Under the pieces are notes generated by a model. The model was not told where the DNA came from. It made no database searches and worked only from the letters and a program-made list of their open reading frames with translations. A program made the position numbers and the translations under genes. Positions 42,401 to 55,374 of a DNA stretch of 64,000 nucleotides are shown here, in pieces (position 1 is the first letter of the stretch; the number at the start of each line of letters is the position of its first letter). The DNA lies in the NCBI RefSeq assembly GCF_001625305.1, contig NW_017804598.1, forward strand, positions 61,498-125,497, written 5' to 3'. The DNA comes from Branchiostoma belcheri (Eukaryota; Chordata; Leptocardii; Amphioxiformes; Branchiostomatidae).

Positions 42401-45400
42401 CAAGAAGGCTTTGCGTTGTTGCATCAGAAACCTGATGTCTGTGTCGGGAAAGATTACAGCATCTGGATAAGCAGTGCAAAATGTGTGATAGGGGTATTAT
42501 GGCATAAAATATTGATAAGGTTCTGAGGCTCTTTATGATCCTCATTATATTCAGTCCCATTTATCTTGCCAGATTGAAAACCGTGCTTGTGCATGTAATG
42601 AAAGGGCCGTCTGCCAAGTGTAATAGACAATTTTATGGCGCGGCATGTTTTCTGACTTAACAACATTTTATGTATCAGTTCTGATGTACACGGCAGTGCG
42701 TCAGGAAAAAGCGATAGCATCTAAAGTTGCTTTAATGTTGCCGTCAGGTTGCCAGGTTGTTTCCAATATTTCACACCGTGGTTGAAAAGTGTATGCAAGG
42801 GCTTGCATCCTAAGGCTAGGCTTACCCTCCAATGATTTTATGACTAGTCTTAATACATAGTCATTGGCGGATACAACATGCACGGTCAGCTGAATGCTAA
42901 ATGCAGCATTAGATGGACTAAGTAATAACGCAAAGCCTGAGGGGAAATATTTCATAAAATTTCATGTACACTATTTTGTTAATTTGTGATATAGTAGTGA
43001 GTTGTGATACCAGGACGGGGAGAGTTCTTCTAGACTATTTTCAGGGCTCCTGTGGTTTCTCAAGTCTTTGTATCCCCTTGAGTTGAAGAAATCCGATCCA
43101 TGTCTTAGCACAGAGAACATTCATGGGTTACAACTACAGGATGAGGTCATCAGGGTTGTCATAGGCAGTCATTATCCTTTGCCAGTGACCTTTGCCCCTA
43201 GGTATTTGGGCACTTGTAGAAGCTCATGTCCAGATGGAAATTTGACCTACCCCAATGCTTGAAAAGACAGAGGGCTCTGGCAGTGTAACTCCAGTGTTTT
43301 TACAGGAATACCTGCGGTTAGCAACCCTTTGATAGTGCCGGCTTTCTCCATTCTTCTGTAGCCCATCCTGATATTAACTCGCCCAGTGGACCATGCCGGC
43401 ATCATGTCACTGTAGGATGATAACTACACCTCCGCTTTTCTTGCCTTTACGGTTTCCCATAGCGCTGTAGGACATCGCAGACCCCCGGGTACTGATTAGG
43501 GTGTCCCAACTGTCGCTTCCTATGAAAGGAAGTACCCATGCTTGGCTTCGAACATTACTACATCCTGACCTGTACCCTCGCATTATGAGACAATGACATT
43601 GAGAGATGCCAGCCACACACAGGTCTGACCATGACAACTTCCCAGTGGGGAGAAACACAGTCCTGTTACTGTGTACTGCCTCTTATCATGAAAGTGGGCA
43701 TTTGGTTACGCCACCTCGCTTCATTTGCAGCATTCTTGTTTTTTAATTGGGAGAAATTCAACCTTGTGCATTTGCAAGGCTCAACTGTCTCAGTCTGGAT
43801 TTTGTCAAACTGGATGCAGATGTGGCTTGGGGTCACAAGTTAGTCAGACAGACCCTTTTCCTTGCTGAAACAATAACAAGAACTAAGTACATAGCACACT
43901 GGTTCCAATTTGTGTGCAGACTTAAATGTAAGCAACTTGCCCGATGCCGTATCCCGTATGTTAGATATTTGTTTGGCATGACGTTTTGTAACATACGAAG
44001 CAAGGAGACAGCTAAGTGAATGGAAAGTTTTGGTGGTGAAGTGTCACACGTGTCATTGGACACCCATGTTCTAATCATTGGGTCTAGCCGCAGAAGGCAT
44101 GGCACGATTACTTTCTTGTCCCCTTCATCACTGCCACAAAACTGCACTTCCCCATCCCTAACAAAAGTGACCGATGTCTTGGATGGCTCGGAAATCAATG
44201 AATTCACCAATACATAACAAGGTTGGAAAAGGATGGCAGGTATAATTAAAGGGTGCACAATATGGATCGGCAACCTTTAATGTGAGTGGGGGACAGAGAA
44301 ATCAAATCCCCCTTCTCTGAAAATAGCCCTGGTGTATGAAATACAATCTTGCCGAAGCGAAGATTCATGTTGTCTGGGGTCAGGAAAGGTTATTCTAAAC
44401 ATGGGCGCGTGGGATTGGCGGATGGCTGTTGTGGCGTCTGGTCTGTCCGAGAAACGTCTACCTGGGACCGAGCGTGACATCACTGTCTGCCAGGTGAAAT
44501 TGTGTCGCGTGCAGGCATATAATTATAGCTCATCAACAGCATAATTGCAGAGAAAAGGGCTATAATTTTGTGAAGAGTGGTGGACGCTCTGGTATCATTG
44601 TCTTGAGTTAAAAGCATCAAACAGGGCTTATACGTCTGTTGCTGGTTAGCCCTGCAATATCTCTCTTCCTATTCAAGAATAGAACCTCCTTGGTTTAACC
44701 TTGTCATTGAAAAGGACAATGTATATGGATGGTCCTAGTATTCTGGTATAATCCATTATAATATGGAAAATGTCCAACATCTCCATAGCAATGGGAAGGC
44801 TAATTTGTTCATGGCCATGTTTATACCCCATGGAATCCACAGGGTGAGAGGCCGGGTGAAAGGCCGCGGCTACATCTCTGCCCAATCAATGGCGGCGTCT
44901 GTTCTGTCCAGCGCTAATGTCGTTTCTCCGCCAGGTTACAACATTTGTACACGGGGTGAGGAAGTTGCCAAGGTCGGCTGTATTCCCAGCAGAAAGTTTG
45001 CCTGGCCCCTTGCCACATACATGTGACGCCAGACCAGGGTTGTTTGTTGTGGTGTCTGTGGACGTGGCCTGCTGACACGTCTGCCCCACAGGCCGGGCCA
45101 GGGGAAGGTCAATGTCATGTGCAGAGATATCTGACATAGAAAAGGTCTTCAAGACTGTATCAGGGTGATCATGCTTCTCTTGCACAAGTTGCAGAGTTTT
45201 AAATCGCTTATTTGAAAATGATACTGTTGTAAAGTGTTTAACGATGTAAAGTTACTCTTACAATTGGGCTACTTTGGGGTTACCCACTCAGGAAGCTCTT
45301 CTGGTGGCTTGTCCAGTTGGCCCCTGCTGTGTTACTACAGGTTTGAGATGTTTTTCTTCCATGTGAGGTGGCCAGAAGATTCCCCCCACCATGACATTTG

Positions 45401-47773
45401 GCATTAGTTACAGTAAAGATCTGGGGAGAGTGGGAAATCAGCATGAAGGTTGGCCACAGCAAGGTGTGAAAGTTCCCACATGGATGGCGGCAGTGGGATT
45501 CGTCAGAGTGGAGATGGCCCATCCCCAAATGCTCCCGAACCATGATACCCCACTTCCTGCTCCCTTGTGAGATTAGTGCTGAAGTGGTCAGGGGGCAGGA
45601 GGGCAGATTTTGGGGAAGGTAAATCCGTTGGTATGTAATCAGGATCCCTTGTCCAGCTGATGCCACATCTTTATGCATGCAAGGCTTCCTGGTGAAATGC
45701 TTGGAAATTGAACTTTTCATGGTGAACAGGAGAAGATCACTAGTCTTTGACAGGTAGGTCTCCTGAGATGATTTCCAGAGGCCCTATTTGGGGTGCTAGT
45801 GGTCTGGTACAGTGGTAGTAGGACATGTGGGTATGTCCTTCTTGGAGGATTTGTCATATATAGTTTGTCCTTGTGCTCCAAACCAAAGCTGGTGCCAAAA
45901 TATAAAAGTTACAGTGTAAAGAGAAAGATTGTAAGTTAGCATGGGAAACAGAAAAAGAAGAGACATAAATTGTTGTAATTCTTGATTTGTTTCTGTTTGC
46001 CTCTTGCAGAGTACTCGTATGTCTGAAGTTACTGTTTTGTTGTTTTTGAGTGTGTGACAATCAATCCATTGCTTGGTTTTGTTGCACAAAGTGGGTATAA
46101 CTGTTAGTCATTGTCTAGACAAAATGGATATCCTCTTTAGTTTAGGGGAAGGAAACAGTTAATCCAACAGTTGGCCCAAGAAACAACAGAGTCAGCGTAA
46201 CTACACACCTGTAGTGTGTTGTATATGAGCAGCTTTATCCTGCATGGTTTATTTGTTCGTTAATCACTGAAAAATGTCAAGCTCTTCCTTCTGGCCATGA
46301 TGGAAACCCCAGAGAGACCTGTGAGTCATGCTCTGCATGTTTTCCTTACAAGAATCCTTGGCAGTCATCATGGTCGCTGTCTCAAGGATGTCTTTCTTTC
46401 CTTCTTCCTCTCATGTCAAGGAGGAAGTCCTAATTATGTAACATGTTCAAGTAGACTATGGTAAAGATCTGTATTGATTTGTGATGTGTAGTGTTTTTAA
46501 AACAGGTCTACCAGCATGTGTGAAAATCTGTAATTTGTTCTCATTCAATATTGTGATGCTGGATGTATACTGTCGTATGGGGGAGGGGGGCACTTATCTA
46601 CATCATGTGTATGTCTTACATCAGAGTTACACGAGACATGAAAATGTTGAACATACAGTATCATTTCTTATCCATGGCACCTTCCAAAAACACTAGCCAG
46701 TTTTCACATCAAGACAAATTAACAACTTCCTTGTGGTTGTCTTCGAATGTAAGAAGTCATTGTTGGCTTGATGTAAACCTTGTTTGGACTGTTTTGGTGT
46801 TATTGTTGCAGTGTTTTCGTGTAGCCTAGCTGCTTAGACTTAGTAACAAATGGATCCTGGCAACCTAATCCTTTTTGTCATTTCTGAAGTAAAACCTTGA
46901 ACCCCCTTTGTTTTGGAGGCTGCTCACAAAAATGTTGTTTTTATATGGACCTTGTCAATCGAGTTTCCGTTTGCAACTGCGACCAATGCAGGCACAAGAG
47001 AGAAGTGCCAAACGGTGTATGTTTTAATTACGGCACTGAATCCAATTACTGGAGCCTGTAACTCAAGATAAACTTGCCACTCACTTCAGTTAACAAGGTT
47101 CTCCTCTATTTGACAAGAATTGTCAAATGGTGTTACAACAAGATCCTGGACCCACAAAGAAGTGTCCTTCTCGTGATTATTTTCCAAGAGCCCTAAGTGG
47201 TTTTTGTGTACTCATCTGCTGGCAATAATAAATTGAGTAAACGAGGTGGTGAATTCCCCTCTTCACTTGGCGGTTGGCTGTTCTACCTTTTTTTTGGACG
47301 TGAACGGTTACTGTTCACAAGAATGTTTCACGGGCAACTGTTAATGTCTGTCGTTTGTCTGCAGCAAACACAAGCTGAAAGTAACCGTTTGGAATTTTAC
47401 CAAGTGGAAAAACATCCAAAGTCCTGTCATTCGTTGTCTGTCACGCTCTCAGCTGTGCTGTTTCTCTGTCATCAAGGCTTGACTCGCTGTGATGATATAG
47501 CTGTGAAGGTTGGAACACTGCTTGCTTCATAGCTATCACCTGCCTTCGTTAAATCTCCGATCTCCTCGGTATATTGACAAATAAGTCGTTAGAAAGCTAT
47601 GTAGTGTTTCCTATAAATAGTGAACTGGTCATGGGAGGCAATGAGCAAGTCTTTGCCTCAGGTTTCCCCAACCTTTTTTGTGTTGAGATATTTTTACTTG
47701 CAGCAGACTGAATTTTTGTATGTCACATTGTGTATACTATCCTCCATCTTGTTAGTAAATGCCACCTCTTCCT

Positions 47774-48355
47774 GTGTTGAAATGGACATTATTATAATCA
47801 ATAAATTATTGTATTAGATAAGTGATCTTAAAAAATTGGTAACATTAGTTTTCTTATCGTTGCAAAATGTGGATACTTGGTACACTGTCAAAACTGCTTA
47901 TAACAATTATGAACATAAGTATAACATATTCCAAGGAAACAGAAGCTGTCAGTAGACTATGTATAAAAGAAAAGTCCTATATAAGCATTGAAAAGTGAAG
48001 GATCAGGAACAGGTAAGATTTTGTTCCACTACTATGCAGAAAGCTGGACAGAAGCGTGTTGAAATGGACATTATTATAATCAATGAATTATTGTATGAAG
48101 TGACCTTAAAAATTGGTAACATTAGTTTTCTTATCGTTGATCAGTGCAAAATGTGTATACTTAGTACACTGTCAAAACTGCTTTTAAAAATTATGAACAT
48201 AACATATTCCAAGGAAACGGAAAATGTCAGTAGACTAGACAGTTAATTATGTATAAAAGAATAGTCCTTTATAAGCATTGAAAAGTGGAGGAACAGGAAC
48301 AGGTAAGATTTTGTTGGGGCTTGTTCCACTACTACGCGGAAAGCTGGACAGAAGC
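47774..48355 (+). repeat. Two-copy tandem duplication, period about 282
   Basis: gtgttgaaatggacattatt begins both copies (47774 and 48056), and both end in gaaagctggacagaagcgt. They differ by point changes and small indels, so this is a fairly recent duplication. Confidence 0.8.
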
Positions 48356-48914
48356 GTGGCCCATTCATTTTGGAGAGATAAGACTAGCCTAGTCTTGACC
48401 TTCTGGGGTTTTAACAGTTATGCCTTTAGGCGGCGCCGGCAGAAGCTTCTCAAGCATCCTCCGTCAACGTTATCGGTAAGGCCCAGTAAAGACTTTCCTT
48501 ACAAACAGTGAAGCTTGGACAAATGGATCCTGAATCTCAGTGAAGACAGGTTACATCTTGCTACGGAAAGGGCATGTGTGATGTGAGTGTTCTATGTAAC
48601 GTATGTTGTATCCTAAGCTACATGGCTAACTTGTGTGCAGGGCCCTTATGCAGGTATCTTCACCTCTGTTTGAGAACACTTCACTGTTGCATCCCCGGAT
48701 TAGAAAGCTTTCGGACCTCGTGGCCATCTGCACTGGAGCACTGCGGCTTCTCACATCTCAAAAGGTGCTAGGGAACAAATTGGTGGTACCCAAGCAAAGG
48801 CAGATCAATTTGCCAGGAGTAGCTGTGGAGTGTTTGCCCTGAGCGGTATTCCTACTTTCCTCCGTGTGTGATGGGTGCTTTTGTGCTTGGAGTGTGCCTA
48901 TCAATACCTGGGAA

Positions 48915-49259
48915 CAGGCTTTTAGCTAGAATTTTTTTGTTGGGTGTCCATTTTTTTTATTGTATGCAGTGCACAAGCTTTTAGGGGGGCTTTTTTGAAT
49001 TTCATAATGCTCTCAAACACTACTTTTTGCATTTTGAGATTCATATTTTGAGGAATTTGAGTTTTTTCCTTTAGTAAACCATCATTTTTGTATTTATAGT
49101 AAGGTTGAAGGGAGGCATGTGTGCATGGCAGGGGTTGGGAGTGGAAAAAAATTGGGTGTCTTTAGGGTGTCCTGCCAAAAAGTAGGGCGTCCAATTTCTT
49201 ACTATTTTCAGTACAGGGCGTCCAAAAGACACCCTGGACACCCCCTAGCTAAAAGCCTG
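48915..49259. mobile_element. hAT-type MITE with 8-base target duplication
   Basis: Terminal inverted repeats caggcttttagctag and ctagctaaaagcctg are exact complements, and the similarity continues inward (gggtgtcca / tggacacccc). The exact 8-base repeat cctgggaa flanks the element (48907-48914 and 49260-49267). CAG ends plus an 8-base duplication are hallmarks of the hAT superfamily. At 345 bases without a transposase it must have been moved in trans. Confidence 0.85.
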
Positions 49260-51603
49260 CCTGGGAAAGACCCTTTGATCCAACCGCACCTGTTTTCTCT
49301 TGCAATGTATCTGTGTTTACCAGTGTTGGCTTCCAAAGATGGACTCCTAAAAGGAAGTGCCATACTTATACCTTAACGTTGCTTCATTTTGTGCATGCCA
49401 ACATGAAACCATTCAGTTCTATTGCATTAAAGAGGTAATAAAATTGTATCCTCGTATGTACTTCCTAAACGTAATTTTGATCCCCCCCCCCCCCCACAGC
49501 AGGGGATGTTAAATTTCTTGGCTTCATTCCCAAACCGAAGCATCCTGGATCATACCAAATTTGTCTGTGGTATGCTTGTTAGTATCTAACAGTTCTGAAG
49601 TCTGGAGGGGCCCTGGAGAATTGCTACTGGTATCTAATGTAATACTTGTTGTTGCACACAAAATCATTACAGTTAAAGTAATTTCTTTCTAAAAGGCTGA
49701 AGGATATTGTGAAGAATGTTGAAGAAATTTGGGACAAACTGATAATGTTCAATGGAAATAATCATAGAAAAATCCATCTCTATCTACTCATCTCTATCCA
49801 TCTCTCTCTATTATTTCTGTGGACTATTGAAATGTACATGACGTATACTGGAGTGAAAATGTTAAGTGCGTCAGTGGCTGTATCATTCTGTACCCCGAAG
49901 CATGGTGTTTTGATGACAGTGATAAGTAGTATTTATGGATGATATATTCAGCTGGGCATTCTGAAGTGACCAAAGTGCGTCGTTAGGGTTCGCTATCCGT
50001 TTGATGTACGATACACATACACAGTAGAAGCGAAATGTCAGGCTTGTACAATCTTGATAATATGGAGAAATAGCAGGGATGGGCAGGAAGCTGGTTATCT
50101 TGTTGGCGCTGTTTTTGTGTTACCAAAACTCTTTCGTCTCTAGTGTAGGATTGTTAAGGTAGCCAGGAAAGTATACATGGTATTCTTAGTTTAAAACTTA
50201 TGTTTGGTAGCTTTATAACTTGGAAAATACTACATACTGAAAACTATTGCAGTAGCAGTAACAATAGTGTTTATATCCTATTCTAGAGGTGCAACAGTGC
50301 CTCCAAATGTGTGAAATACGGCCAATTTCCAAGCTTGAGTGCGATTATCAGAAAGCTGTTGAAGTGTTTTGGGGATTAACGGAAGGGTGTGTAAGGATTT
50401 CCCCTTTCATTGGTAGCATCCTGTTGATCATAACGATAAATGCCGCAACCATCCCTTTTATTATTTACCAATTAATCTATCTAAATCAACCTGTTAGTAG
50501 ACATGTTTTGTTTTTAGTTAGTATTGAAACATACATGTAAAATATAGTAAATTGTTATGATTGGAAATGGGAAGATATTTGTAGTATACAGTCAAGGTTA
50601 TGATTGGTAAAAATCTCTGCCCCAGCATTCAAAGAAGATGTCAGACTGTCAAGGCGAAGGGTTTTAGGAAGCTGTTTATGTGTTGAACACATTGCTCTGA
50701 CATTTCCTATCACCTTGGAATCTTCGGCAGCGTGGCGGAGCATCAATAGATTGATCTGATTGATTTTTTTTCTGTATCTCTGCCTCTGCGTACAGTACAG
50801 CGGAACTGTTCATGAATATTTATGATGTTATTACCTGCCAGGTTTACTACGTTGTTAGTTTTGCCTCCGGGTATGCCGCCCTACTTCCGAAAAAACGTAA
50901 TTTACTGTTTGAAACCCCGGGAAGTAGTCAGTCTTTATGTACGGCGAGAAAGATGTACGTTTGGCCACGGGAAGTTGCGTAGTAAAATGAGATGCAAAAC
51001 AGTTCTGACTAAATAAAGAGGGACAGTCTAATTATACATGTTTTATGGGGAAGAGTCTCTTGGCTGGGCCTGGGTCTGCGTGCCTGTCAGGATATTTTTG
51101 TCCTCCAGACCTGTCCTCAGCTCTGGAATATGGTACATTAGCTATCCCAGGGGTCTCCTTTCCTCTTCCCTTTGGGAGTAAATGTCAGGATCTGCATCCT
51201 GCCTGATGGATTAGAAGGCTGCAAAATACTTCTCTCTTTTCATGTCTGGATGGATGGATGGCAGAGAAAGCATAGTTTGAATTGTAGGTAGGATTTTCTC
51301 TATATAATTTGCCTCTACGGTTTCCCTATCAGATGCCTCTTTCTACTGTGAGTATACTTGTTAGTTGTAAAGGACATTTATGTTGATTGACTTTGCTTGT
51401 GAAGTGCTACATGTACATGAACAGTACTGTTCCAGCAACATTTGGATTTAAAAAGAATGTTGAGTCAGTTCCGTTTAAATTTGGTAATAGGAAATAACTT
51501 CATGCTGATAGGCTTACCAGAAGGTTTAGTTTCCTTCCTTGTATTGATTATATATTGTATGAAAATGCTTGCTTTATGTTTTTGAATACTGACTCTAGTA
51601 TGT

Positions 51604-51861
51604 TGAAGTGAGTGCAGTGTATTGATACATTTATATATCATGATTATGTATTAATGCCTGATGTTATGACCCTTACAGTGCATAACCTAAAGGTATCTTG
51701 TAAAATTTTCATGAATATGATGTAGTAACATGTCCTCAGATGTTGCCAGACGATCTTCCTTATTTGATATTAATATTCATGTATAAATCTTGATGAACGA
51801 ACCCAAGAAAAGGTTCTTGCTCCAGTAGTCAGTCTATTGTAAAGGTGATGATGTGAGTTAA
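51604..51861 (+). repeat. Left copy of a gap-flanking duplication
   Basis: Nearly identical to 52679-52939, beginning tgaagtgag and ending gatgatgtgagttaa. The pair flanks about 800 bases plus a 20-N gap. Confidence 0.85.
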
Positions 51862-52658
51862 GGTAGTGTTTAATGGTGCCTGAGGACTTTTGGGACATCT
51901 TAAAAATACTAGTTAGAATTACTTTTGGTCATTGAAATTTTTCATATAAGTACCTTTTTGCAAGACAATAATTTATGCAAATTTTTATGACGTCACGATG
52001 ACGTAATCTGGAGTTATGAGCCACGCCCCCTTTTTAGAAAAATCAATTTTCCTGGCCAGTGCTTTGGTTTTCATTGACCATATTTTGTAGAGAGGCGCAC
52101 TATAGTGATAGCAAAAAACGTACGTCAGGATTTTTTCTATCTTCAAATGTTGATTTTTAATGAATTTTTTCGTAAATTTTAACAGTGCCATACGCCAGCG
52201 GCCCTCCCCAGCACATAAAGCGGCGCAGCGTGTCGGCCTGACGTACGTTTTTAGTTTAGAAGCTTATGTTTAAAATAAAACAATTTTTGGTCCCTTTTCA
52301 TTAGCAGTTTTGCCACAGTTTTGATCTAAAAATGCTGTATATGCTGTATGGGTTACATAAATGTCTATGAGATTACTAGCGAATATAATTTTGTTGACTA
52401 TGTGAATTTCTGTTGAACGTTGTCCTAGTAGACGTGTGCTTACAGTATATGATTTTTTTTTACGTACGGAGTTTTTATCTGCAAAATATGGACGATCCGT
52501 TATAAGCTGCCACCGCTGTAAACCGTAAAGATATGTTCGTCGTTACAGTAAGATTGTGTATGCATTCCGCTCTAAGATAGCTTGAAGTTTGTTGTATTGT
52601 ATTTCTTTAAATAAAAAAAGAACGTTGCAGATTGGAAATCAGTTCTTGTGTCATGTTT

Positions 52659-52678
52659 NNNNNNNNNNNNNNNNNNNN
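52659..52678. other. Assembly gap of 20 N
   Basis: A fixed-size N run, directly followed by a near-copy of sequence seen 1 kb earlier, which suggests a scaffold join between overlapping haplotypes. Confidence 0.97.
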
Positions 52679-52939
52679 TGAAGTGAGTACAGTGTATTGA
52701 TACATTTATATATCATGATTATGTATTAATGCCTGATGTTATGACCCTTACAGTGCATAACCTAAAGGTGTCTTGTAAAATTTTCATGAATATGATGTAG
52801 TAACATGTCCTCAGATGTTGCCAGACGATCTTCCTTATTTGATATTAATATTCATGTATAAATCTTGATAAACGAACCCCAAAAAAGGTTCTTGCTCCAG
52901 TAGTCAGAGTCTAGGTGTAAAGGTGATGATGTGAGTTAA
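52679..52939 (+). repeat. Right copy of a gap-flanking duplication
   Basis: Matches 51604-51861 with few substitutions and a small insertion. After gtgagttaa the two copies diverge completely: the left continues into 51862-52658, which the right copy lacks. Confidence 0.85.
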
Positions 52940-55238
52940 AGACCTGGTGGCTAATTCGTTAATACCGGGTTCAGAAATTAAAGAGATGAAAGGTTGTCTC
53001 GGCCTGTATTCCGTAGCGCCAGCGGTTGGATTTGGGCGTAGCAACATGGCGGTTGCCATCCACGCTCGGCTGGGTCTGATGGATCTGTTGACGCGATGGC
53101 CGCCCCAGCTGTGCATATGACTCAGCCTGGATGCCGTGTATTATTATTCCTCCTCATTTGCATCCTATTTAGTGGACCCAGAGGAAAAGTAAATTTTTCA
53201 TCCAATGGACTGAAAATTCATGTCTGGTCTACCTTGGATTAGGGATGATGGTGTGAGGTAGGATTTACTGACTTCATCGTTTGGTTTTGGTACATACAGT
53301 ATTAACTTGTGTAGAATGTACTGACTTGATGGTTTATTCTGCAGTTCTGTAAACTAGATTTATGTAGATTAATGGCACGGTGTAATAATGAGTTGAAATA
53401 ACATAATATGAATGGTTGACTGTGTCAGAACCATGGCACATATTTCATGATATGAGGAATTACCGGTGTCATATTACAGACCATGTATGTAATTGCACAA
53501 AGTTTTGAAAATTTGTACTTTTTGTCTGACTAAAAAAGTACAAGTCCTACACCTTGCTAGACCTTTTTCTCTGGACAAATCCCAATCTAGAAATGGTATT
53601 GATTTTTGTTTAAGGTCTGGTCTCACCAGGTAATCCCCATTGCCAGATTGATGACTAGGCCCAGGTTTACTTACCGCAGGAAAACTGAACAATTTTCTGT
53701 TTTACAGATTTCCAATTTTCTCGTTAATGCCCTTGGAGGAAGGATCATGCCCGAAAAAAAGAGCCTTGGGTGCTTTTCGGGAAGGAAATCTTCCTGTTGA
53801 TGAACCTCGTTTGTTTTTTGAGAACGGGCAGTTTCCCAGAGAACCTATTTATATGCATGAAGTCCTGCATGAGCCCTCATTATAAGCAGTCATATTTTAA
53901 CGACCAAGGTCCTGGCCGAATTTGCCAATAGAGTGTAGAATTCTATCATTGTTACCTACTTTTATCATCTGAATGCTTTAGGCATTGTCAAAGCTACACG
54001 ACTATTCATCACAAAACAGCTAATAACTACAATAGAAGTAGTTACCTCTGGTTAATATTTATTACTGCAATATTCTCATCCATTCATCCGTAAAGCAGTG
54101 CACTGCCGTATCTCTCCGTATGCAGAATTGCCAATAATGTCCCCAGCATCTGAAATGTGGGACCTCTCCCGTCAAACTGTCTTGAAATATGAATTGTCAG
54201 AGTCACTCGACAATTGGATTTTCCTGTATCATTTATGAGGAAGCAGATAATATAGGAGGTAATCAGAAGTGATTGCACATCCCATGGATGTTGTGTCCCC
54301 CCTTATTTATTAGCGGTGAAGTCAGATTGCTTTGTCACAATGTATGGTAATTCAGTGATAGGACATGGTGAGAAGTGTCTGGTAAAACAATTTGTATTGA
54401 TTGGTGGTTTTGGCATGGCAAAAGTCCTTTGCTTGCATCAGATAGTAACATACACTTGCATAGAGAAATCCTGCTTAAAAATCTTTCTTATGCTTATCTT
54501 ACCCTGAAGCATGTTATGGATGTGAAACTTAAAACTTAAGTGTAACATAACATTATAGATAAGAATCATTTTTATTGTCTGCTCGGGTATGAAATCCTAC
54601 TATGCAACAGGGAATTAAAGAACCAGGAGCAAGAAGGGTCATTCCTATCATTCTTGTATGAAAAAGAAATTCTTTATCAAAATTGGCATGAACAGGGCTA
54701 GGTTAGATATACGGCAGGTATGTAACGCTTGTGCCAGGGGGTCAAAATTACAAAGTCAAACTACTTTGACACTTCCACCTTCCCTTTCAGCGTGGTGTTT
54801 TGTAAATTGTGTGGGTGTCAGTCAAGGCACGACTTACGACACCGCCGCCCCTTTCCCTAAGAACGCGGGCCTTCTGTTATCGAGAGTTCCGACCCTGTTT
54901 CTATTTTTCTTCGGGCAATTCAAATTGAATTGTTTTGCCATCTATAGCGCGAATCGAAGTTCGCCCTGTCATGTTTCTGCCCTACTTTAACCTCCGCAGT
55001 GTAAATATATCGACCGTCAACAGTCAGCTTTGAAATCCCAAACCTAACTATTTTCTACTGTTTGTTTATGTTGTTGGTGTCTTGCCGTGTTTTTTTACCC
55101 GATACCTTTAAAGATCGAACCGTCGGTTAATAGTGTTTCCCACAATGCTTTGCAACATCCAGTCGCAACTGGCCAATCCTTGTGGTAGCCTGTGGATGTC
55201 ATTAACCAGTCTTTTACCTCCTGTGTTGGGCTCTGCAG

Positions 55239-55374
55239 GTTTGAGACGGGGGAACTGAGGTGAACTTGGAAGTGGAAAAAGGAGAGCGTAGGTGGAATGA
55301 TGCCATGGATTGCAAGATGACAAGGATTCTCCTTCTAACGGTCATTGCAGTGCTGGTGCTGAGGACAGCCAAAG
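55239..55374 (+). CDS. Signal-peptide exon of an unidentified secreted or membrane protein
   Basis: Acceptor gttgggctctgcag, ATG at 55305 in good context (gccATGg), donor gtacgg. Encodes MDCKMTRILLLTVIAVLVLR then TAK and one extra base (phase 1), a classic cleavable signal peptide ended by a phase 1 intron, as in many Ig-superfamily and other extracellular-domain genes. A short upstream ORF begins at 55297. The mature protein lies beyond the right edge. Vertebrate JHY lies near Ig-superfamily genes (CRTAM, CLMP), which makes an Ig receptor a reasonable guess and no more. Confidence 0.6.

Larger units (their letters stand above)
39465..55238 (+). other. Long presumed intron 1 of the right-hand gene
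   Basis: About 15.8 kb with no coding exon I can support: the reading frames are short, occur on both strands and lack paired splice sites. It contains a tandem duplication, a hAT-type MITE, a gap and a gap-flanking duplication, listed separately. Small genes or alternative exons could be hidden here. Confidence 0.45.
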
